Source: Polaromonas sp. (lineage in GTDB: Bacteria > Pseudomonadota > Gammaproteobacteria > Burkholderiales > Burkholderiaceae_C). Taken from it: a stretch of DNA of 64,000 bases. The translations under genes were made by a program, and so were the position numbers. Shown here piece by piece: positions 16,426-24,833 of this stretch. Positions within the stretch are counted from its first letter, which is position 1. Each line of letters begins with the position of its first letter. The stretch is from positions 102,000 to 165,999 of the forward strand of contig NZ_JAQSDL010000084.1 in assembly GCF_029945895.1 (NCBI RefSeq), written 5' to 3'. A model generated the notes under the pieces. The model saw nothing but the letters and a program-made list of their open reading frames with translations, was not told the DNA's origin and did not search any database.

Positions 16426-17010
16426 ATGCGTATTTTTGTCATTGATGACCATCCACTCATGCGCGAAGCGGTGGTGATGCTTATTCGCCGTCTGCATACA
16501 AAAGCGAGCGTCATCGAGCTGGACAGGCTGGCGGCCATTGGCGCGGCTGTGGAACAGCATGGCATTCCGGACATCATCTGCCTCGACCTCAAACTGCCGG
16601 ACACCCATGGCGTGTCCGGCGTGCGGGAGGTGCGTCAGCAGTTTCCCGAGGTGCCCATCGTCGTGTTGTCAGCCGCTCCGGCACAGGACTACCAGGACCT
16701 CTCGCTGGAAGCCGGCGCCGATGTCTACATTGAAAAATCTGTCGGTGCGACCGAGATCGCCAAGGTTCTGAAAACTTTTCTGGACGACAGCGCCGACCCG
16801 GAAGCCAGCACCGAACCCGAGAAACTGTCCAAACGCCAGAAGCAGTTGCTGGTGATGCTGGACAAAGGCATGAGCAACCGCGACATTGCCGCCGAGCTGC
16901 AGATCAGCGAACACACGGTGAAAGTTCATTTGTGGCGGCTGTTTCGCAGGCTCAACGTCAAGAGCCGCTCACAGGCCAGCCACCTGGCCCGCACGCAGGG
17001 CCTGCTCTAA
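16426..17010 (+). CDS. NarL/LuxR-family response regulator
   Basis: The 194-residue protein has a receiver domain (residues 1-120) with the acidic pair Asp7-Asp8, phosphorylation site Asp54 (ICLDLKLPD), Ser82 and Lys104, and a LuxR helix-turn-helix at about 133-190 (LSKRQKQLLVMLDKGMSN..., SEHTVKVHLWRLFRRLNV). All phosphotransfer residues are intact. It converges with the histidine kinase gene on the opposite strand, 33 bp away, which suggests a cognate pair. Target genes cannot be told; the directly repeated TTGACAGTC upstream may be a self-binding site. Confidence 0.92.
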   Translation: MRIFVIDDHPLMREAVVMLIRRLHTKASVIELDRLAAIGAAVEQHGIPDIICLDLKLPDTHGVSGVREVRQQFPEVPIVVLSAAPAQDYQDLSLEAGADVYIEKSVGATEIAKVLKTFLDDSADPEASTEPEKLSKRQKQLLVMLDKGMSNRDIAAELQISEHTVKVHLWRLFRRLNVKSRSQASHLARTQGLL

Positions 17011-17043
17011 AGCCTGCTCGGGCCTCGGAGCCCGGGCGCCGCT

Positions 17044-18465
17044 TCAGTGGTGAATGTCCGGCCGCCCGCGAGCGACCTCCCCTTCGTCAAAGGCCTCCAT
17101 GTCGAGCCGGAACACCGTGCCCTGCCCAGGCCGTGACTGCATGCTCAGGCGGTGGTTCAAGGCGCCACACAAACGCGTGACAATGGCCAGGCCCAGCCCG
17201 AAGCCTTCCTCGGTGCCGTTGTGCCTGGCCACGCGGTAAAACTCCTGGAAAATCGCCTGCTGGTGCTCCGGTGCCACGCCCACGCCGGTATCCCACACCT
17301 CCACACGCCAGCCGTCCTCACCCGGGCGAACCGCCAACAGCACGCCACCCCGCTCGGTATGGCGGATCGCGTTGGACAGCAGGTTGCCAAGCAGGCGCTT
17401 GAGCAGCACCGGGTCGGAGCGCACCGCCCCCGCCAGCACATGGCTGCGCAGGTCCAGCCCCTTCTCCCTGGCCAGCGGGGCGTACTGCATCTCCAGCTCC
17501 CCGACCATCGACGGCAGGTCCACCCGCTGCCAGTTCACCTCGACCACGCTCGCATCGAGCTTGGCCAGATCAAACAGCGAGTTGAAAAGCTCATTGACGG
17601 CCTGCGTGGACTGCACAATTTTGGGTGTGATCTGCAACACCAGTTCCGGCTCGGCGCGTAGCCAGTCGGCATACAGGCTCAGGGCATGCACAGGCTGACG
17701 CAAATCATGGGCGGCACTGGCGATGAACCGGTTTTTCGCCTCGACCGCCTCCAGCGCCGTGCGTGTCTTGTCGGTCAGCGAGGCGATCAGCTGCGCATTG
17801 GCAAACTGCAGCTCCAGGTTGGAACGCTGCACGCGGTGCAGGCGTTGCCCAGCCATGCGCACCGCCGACCAGTAGATCAGCACCAGCAGCACCAGTGCAT
17901 AGGTCGTCACAGTGCCGGGAAAGGGCCGCTCTACCGCCACGCTCCAGGCCATCGCGGCCAGGATGGTGTAAGCCAGCCCGTTGATGTACCCCATGAAACA
18001 GCGCAGGCACGCGGCAAACGCCCCCACCGAAAAACCCGCCATGCCCACCAGCACGATCAGGCAGATGAACTGGTCAAAGTCCGGCGCCTTGCGAAAGTAC
18101 AGGAACATCGACGAGCCCCAGACCACGGCCCCCAGGGTCCAGGTCCAGCCATAACGTGCAATGAAGGCCCGCTGCCGGTCGATGCCCGAACCCGCATAGT
18201 CGCGCTGGTAGATCCGCACCACCTGGAAGCGCATCACCATGAGCAGCACGGCCGCCAGCGTCCAGCTCAGCAAAGCGAAGTGGTTGACGTTGTTGTAGAG
18301 GACAAGCACGATGACGGGAATCACCAGCGCAGCTGAATTGAGCGCCGGCCGCGCATTGCGCATGAAGTTGCGCGTCAGCTTGGCATCCACCCAGTCATCA
18401 CGCGCGGCGATGTCCGCCACGACATGGCGGCTGTCACCGGGTAAAAGCGGGGCGGCGGAATCCAT
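17044..18465 (-). CDS. Membrane sensor histidine kinase
   Basis: The 473-residue kinase has six or so membrane helices in residues 45-205 with short loops, so sensing is probably within or near the membrane. The dimerisation box SAAHDLRQPVHALSL puts the phosphorylated His at 253; the ATPase domain shows NLLSNAIRH (N box), VWDTGVGV (G1) and GFGLGLAI (G2). The DLRQPVHAL box is typical of kinases paired with LuxR-type regulators, and such a regulator is encoded convergently next to it. The signal is unknown. Confidence 0.92.
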   Translation of the reverse strand: MDSAAPLLPGDSRHVVADIAARDDWVDAKLTRNFMRNARPALNSAALVIPVIVLVLYNNVNHFALLSWTLAAVLLMVMRFQVVRIYQRDYAGSGIDRQRAFIARYGWTWTLGAVVWGSSMFLYFRKAPDFDQFICLIVLVGMAGFSVGAFAACLRCFMGYINGLAYTILAAMAWSVAVERPFPGTVTTYALVLLVLIYWSAVRMAGQRLHRVQRSNLELQFANAQLIASLTDKTRTALEAVEAKNRFIASAAHDLRQPVHALSLYADWLRAEPELVLQITPKIVQSTQAVNELFNSLFDLAKLDASVVEVNWQRVDLPSMVGELEMQYAPLAREKGLDLRSHVLAGAVRSDPVLLKRLLGNLLSNAIRHTERGGVLLAVRPGEDGWRVEVWDTGVGVAPEHQQAIFQEFYRVARHNGTEEGFGLGLAIVTRLCGALNHRLSMQSRPGQGTVFRLDMEAFDEGEVARGRPDIHH

Positions 18466-18566
18466 GGCTGGAGTTTAGCGGCGGGCACGACGATGTATCC
18501 GCCGCGCCACCCCGATCACGGCAAATCCTCCATTCAGGAGCCAACTTCTCCGGCGCCCGGATGCAA

Positions 18567-18601
18567 AAAAGCCCCGTCAACACTGGGTTTGCGGGGCTTT
18601 T
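18567..18601 (-). terminator. Rho-independent terminator of tRNA-Ser
   Basis: A perfect 10-bp stem (AAAAGCCCCG / CGGGGCTTTT) is followed on the minus strand by a run of T. It lies 35 nt downstream of the tRNA-Ser 3' end. Confidence 0.9.
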
Positions 18602-18635
18602 AGGGGTCCATGCTGGACTGTATAAAACGAATCCT

Positions 18636-18723
<88 letters not shown>

Positions 18724-18737
18724 TAAATCGAACCGCA

Positions 18738-18743
18738 ATTCTA
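18738..18743 (-). promoter_or_regulatory. Possible -10 hexamer of tRNA-Ser
   Basis: TAGAAT on the minus strand lies 14 nt before the tRNA 5' end, immediately after serS. No strong -35 is visible at 17 bp, so the tRNA may also be co-transcribed with serS. Confidence 0.3.
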
Positions 18744-18760
18744 GCAGGCTGGCGAACCGG

Positions 18761-20149
<1,389 letters not shown>

Positions 20150-21091
20150 TCAGTTCAGGCTGGCCGGGTCGAGGTTGGCGCCGCAGATGATCAGGCAGAC
20201 TTTTTCGTCCGGCCGCGGCAGATAGGCGCCGCTGTGCAGCGCAGCCAGCGGCAAGGCCGCGGCCGGCTCCACTGCCAGCCTGAGCTCCTTCCACAGCCAC
20301 AGCTGGGCGGCCCGGATGGCGTCGTCGCTGAGCAGCAGCGCATCACGCACATGCGCCTGGGTGGCCGCCCAGGCCAGGTCGCCAATACGTTTGGCGCCGA
20401 GCGAGTCGGCAGCCACACCGCTGACGGCCACGTCGACCGGCTGCCCGGCTTCACGCGCCTTGAACAGCGTGGGCGCCAGTTCGGGCTCGAGTGCAACCAC
20501 GCGGGCGCGCTGCTCGAACCAGCTCGCCACCCCGGCGATCAGGCCGCCGCCACCGACGCTGACCAGCACGGCGTCGGGCAGGCCGGCCTGCTGTTCGATC
20601 TCCAGCGCCAGCGTGCCGGCGCCGACCACCACTTCGCTCTGGTCGTAAGCATGGGTCAGCAGCGCGCCGGTTTGCTGCTGGCGCGCCAGGCAGGCCTGCA
20701 GCGCTTCCGAGTAAGCCGCGCCGGTGACCACCACCTCGGCGCCCAGGGCGGCCAGCTTGGCGCGTTTGGCCGGGCTGGACACCTCGGGCACAAACACCTC
20801 GCAGCGCACACCGAGCTCACGCGCGGCGGCCGCGGTGGCAATGCCGGCGTTGCCGCCCGACGCCACAATCACGCCACTGGGCGGGATGGGGTTGGACAGC
20901 AGGCGGTTGAGCATGCCGCGCGCCTTGAAGCTGCCGCCGGTCTGCAGCTGCTCGAGTTTGAGCCAGACTTCGGCGCAGTCCACGCCGAGGGCCTTGCCGG
21001 GCAGCTTCCATACCGGGGTTTGACGAATAAAGTGGCTGTAGCCCTTATGGAATGTGCGCTGACAGCTCTCAATTTGATAGCGATAGGACAT
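20150..21091 (-). CDS. PLP-dependent serine/threonine dehydratase-like enzyme
   Basis: This fold type II PLP enzyme has 313 residues from the chosen start. GGSFKARG contains the Schiff-base lysine (Lys56) and SVGGGGLIAG is the phosphate-binding glycine loop; SGGNAGIATA is the Asn loop. It would deaminate serine, threonine or a related amino acid (no regulatory ACT domain). Codons 4-20 (RYQIESCQRTFHKGYSH) coincide with a family 2 repeat, so the N-terminus is probably repeat-derived; no Met occurs between this start and residue 59. Starts further upstream would overlap ispH. The chosen start lies 17 nt after the ispH stop. Confidence 0.85.
   Translation of the reverse strand: MSYRYQIESCQRTFHKGYSHFIRQTPVWKLPGKALGVDCAEVWLKLEQLQTGGSFKARGMLNRLLSNPIPPSGVIVASGGNAGIATAAAARELGVRCEVFVPEVSSPAKRAKLAALGAEVVVTGAAYSEALQACLARQQQTGALLTHAYDQSEVVVGAGTLALEIEQQAGLPDAVLVSVGGGGLIAGVASWFEQRARVVALEPELAPTLFKAREAGQPVDVAVSGVAADSLGAKRIGDLAWAATQAHVRDALLLSDDAIRAAQLWLWKELRLAVEPAAALPLAALHSGAYLPRPDEKVCLIICGANLDPASLN
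21034..21082 (-). repeat. Family 2 repeat in the N-terminus of the PLP enzyme
   Basis: On the minus strand the copy reads GCTATCAAATTGAGAGCTGT, then CAGCGCACATTCCATAAGGGCTACAGCC. It covers codons 4-20 of the annotated gene. Confidence 0.75.
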
Positions 21092-21107
21092 ATCTGGCAT
21101 ACCGGGC

Positions 21108-22223
21108 CTAGGACTCGGCATGCAAATCACTGCCGATGGCGTCCAGCGCGGAGCCATGCAGCTTGAGCCCCTTGGGCAGCGGAAACTTGAGCGTCTCCTC
21201 GATGCCGGCCATCTTTCGAACCGACACCGCCCCCAGCGCCTTGATGCGGTCGATCACCTGCTTGACCAGGATCTCGGGCGCAGACGCCCCGGCAGTCAGG
21301 CCGACGCGGCTTTTGCCCTCGAACCACTCGGGCTTGAGCTCGGTGGCGTCGTCCACCATGTAGGCCTCGGTGCCGAGCTTGACGGCCAGCTCGCGCAGGC
21401 GGTTGCTGTTGGAGCTGGTCGGGCTGCCGACCACGATCAGGATGTCGACCTGCGGGCTCATGATCTTGACGGCGTCCTGCCGGTTCTGCGTGGCGTAACA
21501 GATGTCCTGCTGCTTGGGCGAGCGCACGTTGGGGAAACGCGCCTTCACCGCGGCGCTGATCTCGGCGGCGTCGTCCACACTCAGCGTGGTCTGCGTCACC
21601 ACTGCAAGTTTTTCGGTCTGCGCGGGCTGGATGCGTGCCACGTCGGCCACGTCTTCCACCAGATGAATGCCGCTGTCGAGCTGGCCCATGGTGCCCTCGA
21701 CCTCGGGGTGGCCCTTGTGGCCGATCATGATGAACTCGTAACCTTCCTTGTTGAGCTTGGCCACTTCGACGTGCACCTTGGTCACCAGCGGACAGGTGGC
21801 GTCAAAAATCCGGAAGCCGCGCGCTTCGGCCTCGCGCTCCGTGGCCTTGCTGACTCCGTGGGCGCTGAACACCAGAGTAGCGCCGGCGGGCACATCGTCC
21901 AGGTCTTCGATGAAGATCGCGCCTTTGTCCTTGAGCTCGTTGACCACATAGGTGTTGTGCACGATTTCGTGGCGCACATAAATCGGCGCGCCGAACTTGC
22001 CAAGCGCGCGCTCGACGATTTCAATCGCGCGGTCCACGCCGGCGCAGAAGCCGCGCGGCTCGGCGAGGATGATTTCCTGGGGTGAGTTCTTGGCCCCCAC
22101 GCTTGTCGCTTCGCGTGCCTCCGGCGTTACGCTGCCCCTTTCACCTGACACAGGGGTTGATTTTCCCAGGGGCGGCCCGTCGGAAAATTGTCCTTCTGCG
22201 TTGATGTCCTTGTTGTCAGTCAT
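21108..22223 (-). CDS. ispH: 4-hydroxy-3-methylbut-2-enyl diphosphate reductase IspH
   Basis: IspH makes IPP and DMAPP in the last step of the MEP isoprenoid pathway using a [4Fe-4S] cluster. The three cluster cysteines are Cys60 (RGFCAGVD), Cys144 (DATCPLV) and Cys242 (ICYATQNRQ); His85/His89 and the SSNS substrate motif are present. The 371-residue protein carries about 45 extra residues before [14 protein letters not shown]; residues 15-44 are encoded by a family 1 palindromic element. The start overlaps the FKBP gene stop by ATGA, which favours it; a GTG at 22100 right after the element would give a protein of normal length. Downstream lies the PLP enzyme. Confidence 0.95.
   Translation of the reverse strand: MTDNKDINAEGQFSDGPPLGKSTPVSGERGSVTPEAREATSVGAKNSPQEIILAEPRGFCAGVDRAIEIVERALGKFGAPIYVRHEIVHNTYVVNELKDKGAIFIEDLDDVPAGATLVFSAHGVSKATEREAEARGFRIFDATCPLVTKVHVEVAKLNKEGYEFIMIGHKGHPEVEGTMGQLDSGIHLVEDVADVARIQPAQTEKLAVVTQTTLSVDDAAEISAAVKARFPNVRSPKQQDICYATQNRQDAVKIMSPQVDILIVVGSPTSSNSNRLRELAVKLGTEAYMVDDATELKPEWFEGKSRVGLTAGASAPEILVKQVIDRIKALGAVSVRKMAGIEETLKFPLPKGLKLHGSALDAIGSDLHAES
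22092..22180 (-). repeat. Family 1 palindromic element in the N-terminus of ispH
   Basis: Read on the minus strand: GGGCCGCCCCTGGG, then GGGGCAGCGTAACGCC, CGAAGCGACAAGCGTGGGGGCC. The encoded peptide [20 protein letters not shown]... ends in SVGAK, like the GPPQAETAPSGGSV...TVGAK peptide of the copy at 7181, i.e. the same strand and reading frame. Confidence 0.7.
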
Positions 22224-22708
22224 AAAACGCCAATCACCAAAACTTCAAACACCACCGGCTGGCCGGCCAGCGGGTGGTTGAAGTCGAACTGCACCGCGTC
22301 GCCTTCCTCCTTGACCTGCTGCACGCTGCCTGCGTACTGGCCCATGCCGTCGGGCGTGGGGAACTGCACCACATCACCGACCTTGTACTGCTCGTGCGGG
22401 TCGCCCAGCTCATTGAGCAGCTTGCGCGCCACCCATTGCACCAGCTCGGGGTTGCGCTCGCCGAAAGCCTCGCCGGCGGCCAGCTCGAAGCTGGTGCGCG
22501 TGCCTTCCGGCAGGCCCAGCAGGCGCTGTTCGATGGCGGGGGACAGCTCGCCGGCGCCCAGGCTGAGGGTGGCCGGCTTGCCCGCGAAGGTGTTGATGAT
22601 GTCGGCGCCTGGTTTTCCGTCCGTGGACGGCCCGGCCATGCGGTAGTGCAGGGTCAGGAAAGAACCGGGCTGAACGACGGGGGGAGCGGATGTTTCCACG
22701 GTGGACAT
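22220..22708 (-). CDS. fkpB: FKBP-type peptidyl-prolyl isomerase, SlpA/FkpB group
   Basis: SlpA-type proteins isomerise proline bonds and act as chaperones. The 162-residue protein has an FKBP half ([11 protein letters not shown]..., [20 protein letters not shown]) and the inserted-flap domain ([38 protein letters not shown]). There is no signal peptide, so it is cytoplasmic. Being encoded just before ispH with an overlapping stop/start is the common order in proteobacteria. Confidence 0.92.
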   Translation of the reverse strand: MSTVETSAPPVVQPGSFLTLHYRMAGPSTDGKPGADIINTFAGKPATLSLGAGELSPAIEQRLLGLPEGTRTSFELAAGEAFGERNPELVQWVARKLLNELGDPHEQYKVGDVVQFPTPDGMGQYAGSVQQVKEEGDAVQFDFNHPLAGQPVVFEVLVIGVL

Positions 22709-22865
22709 AGGACTTTCGGGTGCCGGCCCGGCGGGCCGCCAACTGTTTGTAAACTGCCCCTATTGTAGAAAGTGCTGAACGGACAAAAAAAACACCCCGG
22801 TTTACCCCTGCTACCGCCCTGCCAGCCCGCGCCGTCTGTCCGTCAACCCACCCAAAAGCCTCGCC

Positions 22866-23540
22866 ATGCTGCTCAAAGACCTGCCCGAGGACGCCCGCCC
22901 CCGCGAAAAGCTGCTGGCCAGAGGCCCCGGCGCGCTCAGCGATGCCGAGCTGCTGGCCCTGTTGCTGCGCAGCGGCATTCCCGGCAAAAACGCGCTGCAG
23001 ATGGGCCAGGAGTTGGTGGACACTTTCGGCGGCGTGGCCGGCCTGCTGCACACCGGGCACGAAGCTCTCAAAAACATCAAGGGCCTGGGGCCGGCCAAAC
23101 GCGCCGAACTGGTGGCGGTGCTGGAACTGGCGCGCCGGGCGCTGGCGCAGGAGCTGCAGGACAAGCCGCTGTTTTCCACGCCGCAGGCCGTGCGCGACTA
23201 CCTGCAGCTGCAGCTCGGCAGCCGGCCGCATGAAATTTTTGCGGTGCTGTTTCTCGACAGCCAGCACCGGCTGATTGCGCTGGAAGAGCTGTTTCGCGGC
23301 ACGCTGACACAAACCAGCGTCTACCCGCGCGAGGTGGTGGTGCGGGCGCTGGCCCTGCACGCTGGCAGCGTGGTGCTGGCGCACAACCACCCGAGCGGCG
23401 AAGCCCGGCCCTCGCGTGCGGATGAGGCGCTGACGCAGACGCTCAAAGCCGCGCTGGCCCTGGTGGACGTGCGGGTGCTGGACCATTTTGTCGTGACCCG
23501 CACGCAGGCCGTCTCGATGGCGGAACGGGGGCTGCTCTGA
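22866..23540 (+). CDS. radC: RadC-family JAB/MPN metalloprotein
   Basis: The 224-residue protein has a helix-hairpin-helix region (about 40-85, [18 protein letters not shown]) and a JAB/MPN+ metal site at His173, His175 and Asp186 in [15 protein letters not shown]. The name comes from an old DNA-repair assignment; the biochemical role of chromosomal RadC is not established. It is divergent from the fkpB-ispH operon. Its stop overlaps the start of the Smr gene (TGATG). Confidence 0.93.
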   Translation: MLLKDLPEDARPREKLLARGPGALSDAELLALLLRSGIPGKNALQMGQELVDTFGGVAGLLHTGHEALKNIKGLGPAKRAELVAVLELARRALAQELQDKPLFSTPQAVRDYLQLQLGSRPHEIFAVLFLDSQHRLIALEELFRGTLTQTSVYPREVVVRALALHAGSVVLAHNHPSGEARPSRADEALTQTLKAALALVDVRVLDHFVVTRTQAVSMAERGLL

Positions 23541-24202
23541 TGGCAGTCCGACCACCGGCCATCAAGGACCTGAAGGGCCTGAAAGCCGTCAAGCTCGAGA
23601 TAGAAACCCGGGCCCGGCAGGAGGCCGAACTCAAGGCGGCACGCGCGGCTGCCGCTGCGCAGGCAAAGGCCGAAAAGGAGCTTTTCTCACGCGCCATCGG
23701 CCCGGTCAAGGCGCTGCCAGCCCGGCACCGGCCCGGCCACCGGGCGCAGCTGGCACCGGCCCAGCCCGCGCCGATTCCGGTGCAGCAGCAGCGCGACGAG
23801 CTGGCCGTGATGCGCGAGGCCATTTCCGACGAATTTGATGTGGAAACTCTGCTCGACACCGACGAGGCGCTGAGTTTTCGCCGCCCGGGCATGGGGCCGG
23901 ACGTGGTGCGCAAGCTGCGCCGCGGCGGCTGGAGCATCCAGCGCCAGCTCGACCTGCACGGCCTGCGCCGCGAGGACGCGCGTGACGCGCTCTCGGCTTT
24001 CATTCGCGAGGCCCACAAGGCCGGCATGCGCTGCGTGCGTGTGGTGCATGGCAAGGGACTGGGTTCGCCAGGCAAGACGCCGGTGCTCAAGGGCCGGGTG
24101 CAGAGCTGGCTGATCCAGAAGCAGGAAGTGATTGCCTTTGTGCAGGCGCGGCCGGCCGAGGGCGGCGCCGGCGCGCTGGTGGTGCTGCTGGCGCAGAGCT
24201 GA
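23540..24202 (+). CDS. Smr-domain protein
   Basis: The 220-residue protein has an Ala/Lys-rich N-terminal helix (residues 15-55), a linker, and a C-terminal Smr domain from about 130, with the LDLHGL motif and HGKGLGS. Smr domains nick DNA or cut RNA, for example on stalled ribosomes or at branched DNA; which applies here is unknown. It overlaps radC, suggesting coupled translation. Confidence 0.9.
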   Translation: MAVRPPAIKDLKGLKAVKLEIETRARQEAELKAARAAAAAQAKAEKELFSRAIGPVKALPARHRPGHRAQLAPAQPAPIPVQQQRDELAVMREAISDEFDVETLLDTDEALSFRRPGMGPDVVRKLRRGGWSIQRQLDLHGLRREDARDALSAFIREAHKAGMRCVRVVHGKGLGSPGKTPVLKGRVQSWLIQKQEVIAFVQARPAEGGAGALVVLLAQS

Positions 24203-24213
24203 ATTTTCCCGTT

Positions 24214-24266
24214 TTGCTATGAATTCAGGAGCTGTTGGCGCACGACACGCAAGGGCTGAAGGCCAA
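24214..24266 (+). repeat. Family 2 interspersed repeat (first of two after smr)
   Basis: The copy reads TGCTATGAATTCAGGAGCTG, TTGGCGCACGACACGCAAGGGCTGAAGGCC. It starts 12 nt after the smr stop. Confidence 0.75.
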
Positions 24267-24367
24267 TATCACCGATAAATGCCAGTGAAAATGCCGGTAA
24301 AAATGGCGGTGCGAAGCAGTGTGCGGGATTTTTGAAGTCAAAAGTGCCCGTGGCCCAGGTGGGGCGG

Positions 24368-24396
24368 GCGCAAGCAGCTACCAAATAAATAGCAAC
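24368..24396 (-). repeat. Family 2 interspersed repeat, partial
   Basis: On the minus strand the head GCTATTTATTTGGTAGCTGC and TTGCGC are present; the GGGCTGGAGG tail is missing. Together with the preceding copy it fills the 208-bp gap between two convergent genes. Confidence 0.65.
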
Positions 24397-24410
24397 CTCC
24401 CGGACGGCGC

Positions 24411-24833
24411 CTAGGCTGGCGAATTGCGCATCCAGTCGGCGGTCTGGAAAAATGAGGTCTGCAAGCGCTCGCGCAGGGCTGGGTCGACACCGGTTTCGCC
24501 CATCGCCTGGTCCATGCAGGCCAGCCACTGGTCGCGCTCGAGGATGCCGATGACAAAAGGCATGTGGCGCAGGCGCAGCTTGGGGTGGCCAAAACGTTCG
24601 GTGTAGTGTTGCGGCCCACCGAGCCAGCCGCACAGGAACCAGAACAGGTGTTGCCGCGCCTTGGCCAGGTCGCTGCCGTGGGCTGCGCGCAATGCAGCGT
24701 AGCCGGGTTCCAGGTCCATCAGGTCGTAAAAACGGTCCACCAGCGCCTTCACGCGCGCTTCGCCGCCTATCCAGTCGAAGGGGGTGGCGAACGGCGCGGC
24801 ACCCGGTGGTTTTTCTTCGGCCTGCATGCTCAT
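24411..24833 (-). CDS. Group II truncated haemoglobin
   Basis: The 140-residue globin has the features of group II: the predicted proximal His90 in RLRHMPF, Trp103 at G8 (DQWLACM), and the GGPQHYTERFGHPKL segment. It would bind O2 or NO and probably serves redox or nitrosative stress defence. The start overlaps the permease stop in an ATGA, which decides it over an upstream in-frame ATG. No globin-associated reductase is nearby. Confidence 0.93.
   Translation of the reverse strand: MSMQAEEKPPGAAPFATPFDWIGGEARVKALVDRFYDLMDLEPGYAALRAAHGSDLAKARQHLFWFLCGWLGGPQHYTERFGHPKLRLRHMPFVIGILERDQWLACMDQAMGETGVDPALRERLQTSFFQTADWMRNSPA

Noticed and set aside
17011..17043. Terminator between the response regulator and kinase genes
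   Set aside because: A GC-rich stem can be drawn, but with a mismatch and no T-run on either strand.
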